From Karalla daura (taxonomy: Eukaryota > Chordata > Actinopteri > Chaetodontiformes > Leiognathidae): 64,000 nt of DNA. The notes under the pieces are model-generated. The model worked only from the letters and a program-made list of their open reading frames with translations. It ran no database searches and was not told the DNA's origin. The translations under genes were made by a program, and so were the position numbers. Shown piece by piece: positions 25,501 through 40,500 of the stretch (position 1 is its first letter; every line of letters begins with the position of its first letter). The stretch covers positions 13,525,961-13,589,960 of the forward strand of contig CM055205.1 in the NCBI GenBank assembly GCA_029224185.1, given 5' to 3'.

Positions 25501-28500
25501 AGCCTTGTTCTTTATTAGCTGCCAGTCTTCTGAGCTTCTCCTCCATCACTGCACCCACAGGCACTGTTAATATCCACCATGTGCTAAGGCCAGTTCTTTT
25601 TCTTTCCTTCACTCTTAATGGTGCAGCCTTAAAAATAGCCATTGGACTCTATATTTTAGCAATAGCGTGGCATGGAATCCGTCACATGGATCTATCCCTC
25701 TAATACATTGTTCTCCTTAACCCATTAGCATTCCTCCATCCTGGATAATTGTGTGTCCATGACTCTTTATTTTTTTCCCCTGTATGTATTTAGGCCTACG
25801 CTTAGGGGTGTCTTAATGGCACTCTATTTGTCTGCTAGACCTTGTTAACACTGTCTCACCATTTGTAAGAGGTACTTCTGCTAACCTAATCAATGCGATG
25901 CATTGGCCTAATCAGGCACCCTTGTTAATGTTCTAAAGCTTGTGTGTGTCGGTGCGTGCGTGTGCACTTCCATGCAGCGTAATTGCATGATGGATGGGCC
26001 GTCCTGCCTTGGCATGTGCCTGAAAATAAGCACGTGTTAACTGAGCTATTCATCAACAGTTTTATTCCCAATTTCACTGAATCCGTAGCCAGTAGCGACT
26101 CTGGAGTGTTAGGGAGTGTTAGGCAAATTGGAAATCATGTACTTTGAGTGTTGCAAAACATGTGTGTGCTTCCTTCACTGGAAAAGCAGTTGAGCTCATG
26201 TATCATTTAAAAGCAGGAAAATTATGACCTGGATGTATGCGTTTGTGCTGACACTCACTCCAGTAAACTACACAATACTGGCTCAGCAGCAGCAATTCTA
26301 ACAAGCTGCAGTGTGTTTTTGTGCGTTTGCATATTTAATATCCAGTATTTCTATTTGTATAGTCCCTTATGGTGTATACGTACCTGCACAGAGAGGTGGT
26401 TTCCCTGTCCAGCTCCCGTCGGACCTGCAGGTCCTGTGCTCTGATCCTCCAGCCAAATAGAAGCCCGGCTGACATGTATAGATGAGCGTGTAGCCAAGAG
26501 ATGGCAGTTCAATAGCTCTCACATCAGACTGGGCTGGCAGCTCGGGCTGGCTGCAGTGGTGGGCTACAGAAAAGGATTAAAGAGACCAAAGAAGAAGAGG
26601 GCGGGATTTGAGAGAAATGGGTTCAAGAAGGGATGAGGAGATGTGCAGGGAGAGGGATCAGGTGGCGGAGAAGAATTAGAAAAGGCAAGAGGTGTGGGTT
26701 ATAAAAGTGTGGAATGTTTTTTCACTTAGATATAAATGTCTAGTTTCCCCACTACGAACATACTGTGCACTTACCAATGCACTCAGGTTGAAAACCACTC
26801 CAAGTCAGGTTGGGCAGGCAAGTGCGAGAGATGGAGCCCTGCAGTAAGTAGCCCTTTCTACAGCTGAAGAACACAGTGCTGCTGATCTGTAACAAAGCAT
26901 GGACAAGTCGATAAAATACTTACTGGACGTGGAAATGGCAGTTTCATTCCAGTCAGTTGCTAAATTAATAGTCTCTCTATGTTGTTTTTTTTATCTAAAG
27001 AAATATGGTTTCTATTTATGCAAAATGTAAACTTTTTGTTGTTATTCCCCATTCTAATATTGCCCAGTAGAGATATGAATTGCTATTTCTAGGAAAATGT
27101 GCCCATGATCTGACAATAAATTCAGTCATGAATCATCAGACTCGATAATTATAGTTGTAAATATTATGGAAATTTTCAAGAGCTGGTTTATTTGTGGTGA
27201 CTTCATGAGGTTTTTTTTTTTTGCAATTTACTCATTATAGCTAAGAAAGCAATAACACAAAAGTAATGCATATTTGATCAAGTGATGGTCATTAAAGTGG
27301 AACCTCCCTGAATCTTTGTAAAGATAATAACTTTGTAAACCAGCCTGCAAGAAAACACATTAGGGACATGTAAAGTGGACAAAGGACTGAAGCACACTAA
27401 TTGATTTGCAGCATCTAATTGTGCAAACTGGTTTGCAAATCAATCAGTGTGCATCAGTGACCCTCCGGAGGCTGCCATCCTCCCGCTGTCAAGTGGCGGA
27501 CTCAGCTGCATTCTTCTGGAAGAAATTCCGCAGCACGGAGAACTGTTTCTACATTATTAACACACTTTGTCGTATCAGAGCAGAGACTGTGCTCAATAAG
27601 CTGAGGCATTGTGTAGGCATGTGTACAGTATAGAGGAAGAAACCCCATATTATAGCATAAAAAACATATTTTTTACCGGAACATGAATTCAATTTCCTTT
27701 GCGGCTAATCCTCACCTGGTGGCCTTGGCTGTTGTTCTGATTTCCAAAGAGAGGCGTGCCAGGATCTCCACAGGTCGTGTGAGTAGGATCTGTAGTATAC
27801 ACACACACACACGCACACAAGCTTTGTATGAGAATGAAAATTTCATATACAATTGTTCTCGAAATACTGTGACTATTGGGAGTGACAATCATGCACACTC
27901 TCTTACAAAGTATGGACTCTTTTCACATGGAGACAAACTCCCTGAGTACAATCATTTAAGCGTTTGACAAAAACATGTTTCACAACAAAAGATTCCTTGC
28001 AACAGCAAATACAAAATATTGATCAATTCTAAAGGAACTGGAATGTGTTTCACAAATTTGCTGTCCAAAGTCCAGAGTTTCAAATGACTGTCATACAGTA
28101 TGGTACAAGGCAACAAAGTACCATTTTTCATCCCAGTTCGGTGTAAAAAAAAAGAAAGGAAAAAGAAAAAGAAAGTCACAGAATGAATGGAACTTGTCAT
28201 TTATAACAGCCTTCTGTGGGTCTCAGCTCAGTCATCATCTGATCTAGAAGTTGAACAAGAGGCCACAAGGGGCTGCTCTGTCCAGTGAATTTAGAGCAAG
28301 AGAAGATGGAAAACAATGTCAGCTGTGACTACATTCTATGAATGTACAACACAGTTTCTATTTTGAATTGATTAAATGTCACTAAATCTTAGTTTAACCT
28401 TTCCAGCATTTCAGGCACTCTTGGTTTTTCAGCAGTGGCTGATAAACGATGCTACAGGGCTGTGCTGCTCAGGACTTTTGGCTATAATGAATTAATGTTT

Positions 28501-31500
28501 AAACAAACTGTTACTGGGTCGTTTGTCGGTGCATGTGCATATTTCACAGCACTGCAAACGTCACAATGGAGCTAACGGCTGCAAACAATTCATTTATTCC
28601 CATTCTGTCTCTGACCACACAGTGTTATTTCCTTAAGTGCTTCTAAATGCAGCATCTTCATTTATACTTGTAGCTCAAATGGCATTATTCTTCCTTTTTA
28701 CAGGAACTTTATGGCGTAAGGAATGCTTATCAGAGCAGGAACCAAAATGTGTGTGACACTGGGACAAACAAAAGCATGGAAATGATGAGGTAAGCACAGC
28801 TTACGGAGGGCAGTGTGCCATCTTTACTGGCACAAGCACAGTCTTACTTTGTTACACCCACAGTGCCACTGCCTTACATCTACACAGCTGAGAATGGTTT
28901 AACTGAACCTCATTTACTCTGAAATTGGTGTCATAAATGTTCTTAATCAATGCTTAATTAATTACTCTGATCAGACGGAGAAAAACTGGATCAATACAGC
29001 TTGTTAGGTAGGTCAAATGCTTCAGCATGCATTATTGCTTTGTTGCAAAGGGCAATCAGCACTAAGAGGGAGAACATGAGAGTGGAATGCAAGTCAGCTG
29101 ATAGCAGAGTTCTCCTACACTGATACTAGTGCTTAACTTCTATATGAACATGGAAGAACTTGGTCACGCTCTCAACTGCCAACAACCACCGTACTCTGCC
29201 TATGTTCAGGAAAATCATTATGTTGATTTCACCTCTGATTCTGAACACAAAGCAGTTGATGAAGCTAAATAATTTCATTAAGGTGGTGACTTCATCCACC
29301 GAGAAACACCCAATGAATAGAGAGCATCTGAGAGGCTCTTCTTTGATAGAAGATATTGACATCACATTAAAAATTGCCATTGCTAGCTTGCTACACATTA
29401 CAATGTTATCATTCTCTCAGTATCTGCGAGTTTCTTTCAGTCGCATATAGCCATTACAAAGAGTTTTTCATGCTAGAAACTGACTTTTATTGATTGACTG
29501 TGAGTTTTGTTCAATGCTGTCCACATGCATTGTTACATTAGCTTACTCAGAGTTAGCATTTTGAGGCACTTAAACTTCCATACTACAGGTACTGCAAACA
29601 GTGTCTGCTAAGGGTATCACCCACGTTACTGATCACACATAAATAATTTTCCCTTATGTCCACATGCTGTTTTGCTATTCCTATCATTTGCAGAAATAAT
29701 GTGAATGGCCAGAAAGGTGAAATATCCTGGAGAAACTTCAGCAGATTGAAGGGTGCTAACATTCAAATGATCACATCTTTGAATATTTTTCATATTGCTG
29801 CATCCATCCTTTAAATAACAAAATGCAGACTGGTGACATATTTTATGGCTTTATGGTTTAGATGAGGAACTGAACAGGTAGCTGACCTATGCAGGAAGGT
29901 TGTGTGCCACTCCAGGTTCCATCATATTGACAATATCTCCTAGGAGAGCCCACGAGGACAAGGGGAGGGTAGCAGGAGAAGGAGACAGAGGACAGGTAGG
30001 TGAATCCTCGGTCCTCCCTCCGACCCTCGGCTGGTGTCCCTGGGTCTCCGCAGAACACAGCTGCAAAGACGGACAAGGGCAGAACTGTGAGGCAGGTTAC
30101 TCACCATGTTGTGTTGTAATTCAATATTTCCCAAGGAGGTCTAAATATCACATTAGAGACACACATATTATACATACATAAATGTCAAGAAGAAACTGGG
30201 GGCATGTAATGCAATCCGACATTCTGACGTGATGCCACTTACGGAAGCACTGGGGTTTCTCTCCGCTCCAGTTGCCATTGCCCTGGCACATTAACACAGT
30301 GGGCAGGGACAGCTGGTAACCTTGGTTGCAGGAGTAGCTGATGCTTGAGCCCCATATGAAGTCCGTACCAACGACCTGCCCATTTGGTATGGAAGGAGGT
30401 GGACCACATACGATCGCTGCAAGGAGTTAAAGAGACATCTCAACACATTAATTCCTGCCTCCTGTAATTCAACGGCTTTCCTCTTCCTGACGCTTTGACA
30501 TCCACATCATTCAGATCATCATTGGAAAATGTTACCTTTACAGAGTGGTTTGGTGCCATTCCAGGTGCGGTCCTTGGTGCAGATGAGGGTCGAAGCCCGG
30601 TCAGCATCCATTGTGAAACCAGGCGAACACTGGAAACTGACCGTACGGTTATAAGTGAAGTCACTGCCCAGCCTCACCCCATTGGCCGGTACTCCAGGGT
30701 CACCACAGTTGATGACTGTAGAAATGAAATTAGATAAAGATATTAAATGGTGTGGACACAAGAGATCATAGTGACGAGGAAGGAGTTTTTCAGATCAAAT
30801 ACAGTGGCTGAAACACTTAACTACCTCAGCTATATTATTTAATCACCTAGTTTGTTCCACATTAAATTGAACTCTATAAAACAGGAAACACAAAATACAA
30901 GAAAGTAAACAAACTCAGAGTTAATGAACTGTTATATGCACTCGACCCAAGCAGTTCACCTCGCAAATAAAACTGCAGTATCACTGATACATCTTCATAG
31001 ATAATTAGTACTTCATTCATCTATAGCAGGGAAAAATTTAGGATGACAAATTCACGCGAATACTTGCTCCAATATTTTGTGCCTTTAATACCGCTATTTA
31101 ATACTGCAACTGATCCACAATCACTGTAGTTCCAGCTCTGGTTCTGGGCTATCTTGATTTTGAACTGCAGTTTCTGTTTTCATGGACAACAAACTGGTTT
31201 TTGTCCTGAAATTCTGGTTTCAGAGTAGCACCACTTCTTTGCTGAACCACAGATGTGATGAAACAGCAGCTGAAGAAGTTAAGGGCAGCAACTGGCAGCA
31301 GAAGAGAAATCCACATTTTGATGTCCTGAACTTGGGGACAGACTGATGGCTATGTAAATTCCATATACATTGATGTAATGAGCTTTAAGTGGTGGGAAAG
31401 AAACTGGCTATCAACTGATTAGAATGTTCTACTAACAGCAGCTTTGGGCCAGAATGGGAACTGTTTTGTTTTTTTTGTTTTGTTTTAAGACAGAAAATTA

Positions 31501-34500
31501 AACAACTATCCTTGTCTCGAGTATGGTGCTCTAAAAGGCTTAATCAAGTGATACAGTTGCTCCCATAGACTCTGAATGTGAACCACATTTCTCCTTGATT
31601 GTGCTTTTACGTCCTATGGGGCACACAGAGCAAGTGAGTAACAACAGTGTGAACTCCTCCGCGTGACTCAGCAGCATCATAGCCTGGCTCTGCTATACAT
31701 GGGAAAATCCAGGGAACAGGAGGACAGCCTGTGTTAAAAGTTGCCGTGGGGACAAAAAAGCTTTATTAAATGCATATGACCAACATTCAAGCGAAATTCC
31801 CCATAGGTTGAGGAAACTGGGCCTCTTGTAAGTGTAGTGTTTCCCCTTGGCTGAGTAAGCACTTAGCTTCCCCAGTGGGCTGGTGCGAGTCTGCCACCAG
31901 GAGCCACGGCGTCAATCTAAGACTAACACGGGACTGAGATAATGTTGCATAACAATATTTTTACTTTGCTACTGGCAAACAGCTCACTGCTTTGAGACTG
32001 CGGGTGCTAAATAAAATGTTTTAATAGCTGTAAACGTCAGTAACATTAAAATGAAAAGAGGAGAGCACTGAACCACCTCACCCAAATAAATCCAGCTTTT
32101 ATAATGTATATATATATATATATATACATATGTATCCCTTTCTTCAGACCAGCTGAAATCATCCAACTAAAGTGCTTGTGTTCACAAGTCCTTGGCTCAC
32201 TAAAGGCGTTCCACTGTAGTGCGTCAACATGTACCCTTTCACTCCTATGGATTACTAGGGTCTGAAATCCATAATGGTGCTGCTTAGGATTTATCCGCTC
32301 TATTCAGAAGAAGCTGGTTCTTTCAGTGACCCCTATTTGCCAGGGTCTCTTTGCTCTGTGCAGCAGCTGTGTGTCTTTTGTGAGGCATGACGATAAAGGG
32401 CTGTCAGCCGGTGCTGGACCATGTCAGGAACCAATTTTTTCCCACTGATCCAGAGATGCATGTAGGCCATTCATCACTAAAATAAATATCATTGCATGAC
32501 TTTTCTGTTTTCTTGTATGAAATATTTCCCGTTGGCCATCAAACCCTTCTCTTTAATCTCTTTGTTTTGTTATTTTTTATAATATATCAATATAATTAGA
32601 GAGTTCACCTCAGACACGAATATTAGATTTTCCATCTAACCCTGTACAAATGTTGAGCACTTGACATCAATGTATCCACAGTACTTTTTTCCACTGTCAG
32701 AGCAGTTAATTACCAGAGCACTCGGGCATATTGCCCGTCCAGGTCCCGTTGACAGTGCAGTGTCGAGTAAGCAGGCCAGTGGAGTAGTAGCCCTCCCTGC
32801 ACGAGTAAGTGATGGATTTGGAAAAAGTCAGTCCATCATGGATCAGGATCTGGGCATTCCGTGGTGTTCCTGGGTTTCCACAGGAGATAACTGAAAACAA
32901 GAGAGAAAAATATTACATGATATACCTTTACTAAATCAGATCTAGTTCTCATGTGTTTTTCCCTCTGATTCGCCAGGGGAGAAGATGTATGGACAACTGA
33001 ACGCATCCAGTTTAGGATGTGTTTATATGTGGACAGGGCCTAAGACCTGAGTTATCAGAGAATGTGTGTTGGTAGAAGAAACAGATGAGGACTAAAGGAA
33101 GTGTAAGTAAAGTGCACTAGTCCGCAAAGATTAAAACAAATAAATTCTCCCCACTCTCTTATCTCTTTGTTTAACACATCGACTGGGACTCAAAGAAGCT
33201 TTGTTTCTTTCAAAGACCCTTTATCCATTGAATTATACTTTTATCCTATTCTTAATTAGTATAATAAAAGGACTTCAAATAAATGAACCAAATACAGTTT
33301 TTTTTCCTACAATCGTTTCCTCCCTTTCATGTATCTGATGTGTCTACCTCACTCACTAAGTTCCCCCTGTCCCTCTGTTCCTCATCCACTCGCTCAACCA
33401 CCACCCATCATCCTCTTCCCCGGTGTCCCACTTCATAAGCAGCTTTGATGGACACATCCTTTGCTGAGAGAGTCTCTCAGTGTCTGTCCAGTCGCCAGTG
33501 ACAGTTCTGTTCATTACAGTCTCCAGCCTGCCCTGGGCCCTTGCAGCCCTGCAGGCTTCACCCTCCCGTAATGACCAGATGTGGCCTGGCCCTTGAAGTC
33601 CGTGCCAACGGAGGACAGGTGGGCAACCTCAGCTTGTGGGCAAACCACACAGCAGAGAGCAAGTGAGACAGAAAGTAAGGGAGGGGGAGCTAAGAGTATG
33701 AGTGAAATCAGCCCGGGAGACAGGGATGAAGCTTTTGGAAACAAAGATGAGGAAGGAATTGAGCCACAAAGAGAAAGAAAGGGGCTGGCAAGAGAAATTT
33801 AGCTGCATGGAGTGAGGTTGCCAGCTTGAAGGTGGAAAACTGCAACTGCTAAAAGTTTATGGATGGTTTTATTTATTTCAGTATTTGTGGGAGATGAGTA
33901 AAAATCTTTGGACTCAGCCCACCGGCTTTGTGAGACTGCGTCAACTTTGTAAAGAGACACACAACACATCACAGATTTGGATGTGACTTTCATTCTTTTC
34001 ACAAAGGCAGCGGCTGATTACACAATCACTGACTGTTGCCGTGTTATTAGCTGCAATCTCTGAACAGAGGAAAAGCTGAAAACCTACAGCTCAGAGTTGG
34101 GATTTGTTCTGATCGGATAGCTTGGAAAATCTATGATAATGAGAAGATGATTACGGATACCCCTCAGTGAATCAAGTGTTTTTAAAGAAAAGAACTTCAC
34201 CGGCTTGTATCTGTGTCAAGACAATCTAATATTACTGTTCATCAAACCACCCATCCACCCATTCATCTCCAGTTGTGTTTAGGTCTCTAGGAGCCCATGC
34301 AATGTTTCCCCAGTGAGGCTCCAGCTCCCAGACCAGATGGGACTAATAATCCTCCATAGGCTTCTAGGTCAGCTCCAGGGTCTCCAGTGGGATGTGTCCA
34401 GAATGCTTCCATGGTATAAAGAGGATGGGATCTGGATACAATAACCTCAACTGCCTGCTTCCAGCATGAAGGAGCAGCTGTTTTACTCCAAGCCCTCCCT

Positions 34501-37500
34501 GGATATCTGAGCTGCTCATCATGTCCCTGAAGGCTTTTTCCCCTTTTGTTCACTACCCAAAGCTGAGAGCCACAGTTCACAGCTGGAACTCAAAGAGAAG
34601 CTAGATTTAGTGCTTTATCTGAATAGTTCCATTGATCTTATCTTACTCTCACATTAATGAACCCCAGTGCTTACAGTGCACACTCCCTTACATGGGAAGG
34701 GAGTTTTGAGATTCCAGTTTCGAGAACTAAATCAGAAACAGGTTTTGATACTGTACCACCCATAAACAGATTTTCTTCCACCGGCAAATGCAGTTTGCAT
34801 GCACACTGCTTCGGTTATGTAAAAACCTCACAGCTGCAAGCATTGACCTCAGTATCCCTATTTCCACAGCTACCGACATAAGACGTGTCAGCTTCGTCAA
34901 AGTGCACGAAACCTGTGTAGATAAGAGGCAGAACTCCTCTGACCCCTCCAGTTTCTGTGTGGGAGCGAAGACATGAGTAGATGTGACTGAAATCCATTTT
35001 ATCCCCCTGAAACCTAAACCTTTTCTATGGCTGGAGTATGCTTCCCAGAGTATGAGCAAAAACTTTTCTCAGCAGCATGATCTTGCAGTAACTGCCATAA
35101 GTTCCTTCCCGTCCATGTTTGCCAGAGCAAAGAGGTGGCAGAGCTAAAACCACTAATGAATGAATCGACATAAAATAATCAACAACTATTTCAATGATCA
35201 ATTAGTCACTCTCAGCAATTGACATTTTTAAAAGGATTTTGAGAATTGAAATTCAGGTATTTCAGCCTTGTAAACATTTTATGGTATCTTTAGTAGCAGA
35301 AGTATCTGGTGACAGATATTTGAATGCAATTGAGGTGAGGACAAAAAAAATCTATGTCTTTGTAAAAGATCATTGTTTTATTAGGCAACTAATCAATTAA
35401 TCGATGAGATAATAGACAGATTAACCATTTGTTGCTGCCCATAATAACATGCTATATTCCTTACCATGACACTCAGGTTGGGTGCCCAGCCAGGTACCGT
35501 TGCTTAGACAAGTCCTCTCTGGCGAACCCTTTAACATATATCCAGGCTCACAGCTGAATCGGACAACACTGCCCACTGTAAACTCCTCTCCCAGACGGAT
35601 ACCGTGCACAGGAATGCCTGGATCTCCACAGAGCCCTGCAGAATCCCCTGGAAAAAAAGAAACACAAACATGTTGTTGGCACAAAGTAGCACTCATTTAG
35701 AAAACACACCAGAGAACTGCCTTCTCCACACAAGTGGTGGGTTCGTATTAAAACATAATAATAATTGGATTCTCTCACTTGACTGCAATCCAAAATGGAA
35801 ATAACAAGCCACTCCTCCCCAGAGGACTACACTACACACTATATTTTTGTTTAAAGGTGCACTACGAGCTGCTTTTTTATTGACCTGACGTGTCTTTAGC
35901 ACCATATATTCTTTTTAAAACAGACCGGCACTGTTGCGTGCTGCTCTCGCTCCTTATTTTACAAGGCGTTGGCCAACATCATTCTAACAGCACAAAGCTA
36001 AGAAAGTCAGGCAAATCTTTATAAAAGCTTGCGTTTATTGTCTGTAGAGGGAATGCTCGTAGTCCCCAGGGATGTATATGAATGTCATGAATTGTGACGT
36101 TAAACTGTCAGCATTTAATTTTATTGTCAGTGTGTGGGTCTCTGTGTAAGTTGCAGCTTGTTTGTGTTTCTGTCTCACAGTCGTAAAGGTCCTTGTGTTT
36201 GTCTCTGATCACATTAGCATGCATGTGAGATATGTTCCTCGAAGCATTTAGTTGCATCAAAGCAAATTGCTATAAGGGTAGAGACAGTATAGGGCTTTAT
36301 GTCTTTATAGTGCTTCATAACCCCTGTGAGGTGTGGGCTTCACTATTCCTCATGCTGATTACAACAGTTTTATGAGGGACACTCTCTTTGCCCTTGAGCG
36401 CCATCGTTGGTCCACCTACTTTCCTCATTATCTTCTAACAGCTGCCACCCAAACTCTTTATTTGTTGACCTGGCATTATGAGGGCATTGGTGAGCCTGGG
36501 TGCAGGTTTTACATCAAAATTAATCAAGTATTACAAGCAGGGAGCCAGAAACAAGACAAGAAAAGAGGCAACAGTGTTGCAGATCTTTTTCACTATACAT
36601 TAAGATAACAAAAAAATGTAACTGGATTTTCAGTTTCATGCTTTGGAACTGTCAAGCGGTCAGCCTGGGTGTGGTTTTGTGTACCCGAGCAGTGTGGTGG
36701 CGAGCCGCTCCACTGGCCGTCCAGCTGGCACATTCGCGTAGTGTTGCCGATGATGCCACGCTGGCCGATGCAGGTATACCTGATGACTGAGCCGACTGTC
36801 CGGCGGTCGCCTGAGATCTGGGCGTAGGGTGGCATGCTGGGACGGTCGCACAGCACCACTGTCCAATCAGAGCACAGAGATTAGAAAAAGAGACCCAAGC
36901 CTAAGAAAGAGTAAGTGACAAGTGAGGACAGTCATACAATATAATAATGTAGAGTAACATTGGATAAATACTTTTAGCTCTTATCATATGTGGCATGTTT
37001 TGATTAAATGCAGAACACGATTTTCCAACTCGAAGGGAAGCAAAACCTGGAGGTCTGAGTCTGGTTTGTTTAATTAACAATTAGTCAACAAAATAACCAA
37101 AAAAAAGATTTTTAAAAATTGAGATAAGCAATTAATCATTTGTCTTTTTTTATGGAAAATGGTTTTGCTATTTTCCCTACTCGAGGAATTGATAAATGTG
37201 CTGCTTCTAACTGTTTTATTGTATCCTTGTAATATCTGTTGGTTGTATCTCACACATGCTGGGAAACTGCCCATTCCTCACTATTATATGACATTTCAGA
37301 CAATAAACAACTGATTGATTAACCATAAAAAGAAGCCAGATAACAAAACCCGTCACAGCCGACCCCCCTGAGGTACTCACACAGGCACTTGGGCAGCGAT
37401 CGATCCCAGGTGCCGTCCCCCTGGCAGGAGATGGAGCTGGTGCCCAGTAGGTAGTAGCCCGGGTTACAGCGGTAAGACACAGTCGTCTGAAAGCTGTAGC

Positions 37501-40500
37501 GATGCGGCCCGCTGGGCAGAACCTGCCGGATGCTGTTGTCTACGTGGCCTGGCTCTGTGCAGTTCACAACTGGAGAAATGGTTGTGGAGGAGAAGAGAGA
37601 AAAAAAGCAATTAAGGTTCGAAAACCTTTATTCTTTGTCAGTGAGTGGAAATGCTTCAACCTATTTCAATGCAACGCTATAGATTTCTAACACTCCAATT
37701 TTAGAAGCAGTTATTTTTCTTGCACGTCTACTTCCACCCATCCAGCATCAATTCATCTACCCCAATCCAAATGAAGTAGCAGGCAGACTCCGGAAATAAA
37801 CATTTGCTTCATTAGAGGCGGTCTCCTGCTGGCCGCTGCGGTGCAGAGATGCTGATGGATGGGGAGCTCACAGGAGAAGAGGCACCATGTCAGTTTAGCA
37901 CCAGATGGAGAGAGTTAGGGAAGGGGGGGAATGAGGGATGAATGGGGAGTGAGGGACAACGAGGGAGCTGGGAGGGGGGTTTGTGCTGTACAGAGCTAGA
38001 AAGTAAAGGGCCCTGATGGTGCAGCATATATTAAAATTCATGACAGCATGTCAGGCTACGACTGCAACCGGCACCAATTCATCTCGAGAGTCTCGGATTT
38101 GAGACACAAACCAGGGCCTTGCACTACAAGTCAGAGCACAGTGATGTACAACTGCTGTCTAGCTTTTTACTCTGAACCACGACGAAATGTGCAGCTGCAT
38201 GCCAAAACTCTAATGACTTCTAAAACATTGTCTGGGAGTGCCCTGTGTTGCCATAATGGCCCAGTTTGCCTTGCCAGCCCCCCTCCCCCCTCCAATCCAA
38301 AATGAACCCATTGTATGCTAATGTTCCTAAAAGCTCACTTATTTTCATGCTTCCACATTGGCCAGCACAGCTAAAATCACAACCCCCCACCTACCGAATC
38401 CATATTAAAATGTACTCCTTCCAGTCAGAGTGCTGACCTGTGGTGCCATAATTTACAACTTACTGGATAATAACACTACAAAGTGCATTTGAAGCTGCTG
38501 CAGCAGACTTTCCAGGCTGGGAAAAAATAAGAGGAAGAAAAAAAATGCTCTGTCAATGTGGGCTCAAGAAGAAGAGATCCAGCAGTCATCTGAAAATGAC
38601 CAACCTCCTAGTAAAAATGTGAGTGCGAGGCCCTCTGGGGCCAGAGGGAGAGAAGGGATGAGGTGGAGGAGGAGGAGGTGGTAAGAGGATGAAAGCTAAA
38701 AAAGAATAAAAGTGAGAGGGGAAGAAGGGCTGAGGTAATCCGTCTCTGTTCCACTCAGAAGTGGGGACCCCGGTCGCCCTCTCCCTCCTCCTGGTCTCCT
38801 GCCAGCTAACAGCCCTGTAAGTGAAGTGTCGGAGAGCTTTTTTTTCCCCTCTCTCTCTCCTGTCTCTTGCCTTTTATTACTGAAAGACAAATAAAGATAC
38901 CCGAGTCATCCAACAGAGAAGGCAGCGTTTTGCCTGCGCTGCTGTGACTCAAATTGCTGGCGATTAGAGAGGGACGGCATGGGGAGAAGAGAGCAGCCAG
39001 GTCCGCACTGCTTCTCCCGTCCCCTGTATTATTGATGGAGCCCACAGACTTCCGCAGTTAAAATTTGGACAGCGGAAATCATTACCATTATCTGACAGAC
39101 TCTGGCCCCACCCTCACTCTCTTTCCATCTTCTCACACCTATCATTGCAAAGAAAAGCCAATGGTTGGGCTTAGCTGTGGTGGAGTTTAGATGGATGATG
39201 CGGACGTCATCCCAGCACTTTCTAACTCAGTTGGGAGGAAGCATATGGCAGATGGCAGCACGCACCTCACCAAATATGCCTCCAGTGCTGTAATTAAGGT
39301 GATAAATCTGATTGACAAAAAGACCTCTAAGCTACTTATGTCTCAACATCAACAGTGAGGATAATGTGCCATCAAAATACACACACGCTCACACTCAGAA
39401 TCAGCGTCCGCATGAAAACAAGGCCAATGCTAATATGATGTCACTACTGGAGTGGAGAGATTTAAAGCATATGCCTGCTTATGTATGCAGGCACCAAATG
39501 CACTTCACTCCTTTTTTTTTAACAACGGAAGACGGCTTCCTGAGAGACTTGTAACCTCCTCATCCCTTCATAGATGTCTAAGACAGAAGCAAAAAAACAG
39601 GCCAAATCCTTCTCTCTCCTCATTTAAAACAAACTCATAAGTCAATCCGTCACTGGTCCTGTCACTGGCTTGTCACATTGAGGGCCCGACCTTGCGTGTG
39701 TCCTTTCTGCGCCTGTCACAAAGCCCTCAGTTAGCCGGGACTTAGAGACAGTCGCGGGTGGCGGGACACGTCGCTTGTCGCAAAAACACTGCCGAAATAA
39801 AAGCCCTCTCCTTGCTTATTCAAAGCAGAGAGAGGGTACTTCTCATTCTGAACCAGAACTTGCGTGTGGGTCTCTATAGGCTGCTGTCTTTCATACCAAC
39901 TCAAGGATCCTGTGATTGTTTCTGGCCCTCTCTGCATGGTTATTAACCAAGTTTGTTTCCCTGATAGACAGGTGAGCCTTGGGGTGCAACGGAGGTTTAG
40001 CTTAGGCTGAGAAGAAATAACATCAGATATAAATATTACCTGGAAATCTCTGCGGATGATGCGGTTGAGACCATGGTAATTAAATAATCCAGGCCTCTCT
40101 TTGGTTTTTCATTTCAATTTCCCCTAATATGCGTCGTTTAAACCCTTCCTCCCTCCGGGTGTCTCTGCGCCTCATCTTTGCTCTCTCTGTGATTGGGGTC
40201 GTCTGTGGTCAAAGCTGATATGACCTTGCACAATACAACAGGTAATTTAATACCTACCCGTAGAAATGGAGAGAGAACCACACCCCCATGGGCAAAGATG
40301 AGGAAATGAGCACACTATCTGGCAAAATCCTCATTTTGTGTGTTAGCGTCTTAGCTGCGCTGTGATCATACATGCATTTGAACCCTCGGCTCAAATTTGT
40401 TGAAGAAATATGCACATAGGTATTAAAATCACGGAGGTGTCAGGAGAAAATTATTTGATAAATTGTTCTCTCGTATTAGCAATTTGTTCGCTTACTTACA

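Larger units (their letters stand above)
32891..35464 (-). other. csmd2: csmd2 intron between Sushi22 and Sushi23
   Basis: 2.6 kb. Contains a possible decayed Sushi-like stretch near 33510-33640, a LINE-derived fragment at 34270-34600 and a nearly full MITE at 35140-35440. Confidence 0.8.

Noticed and set aside
35826..35960. Possible additional MITE starting taaaggtgcacta
   Set aside because: It looks repeat-like but I could not find matching termini or a target duplication.
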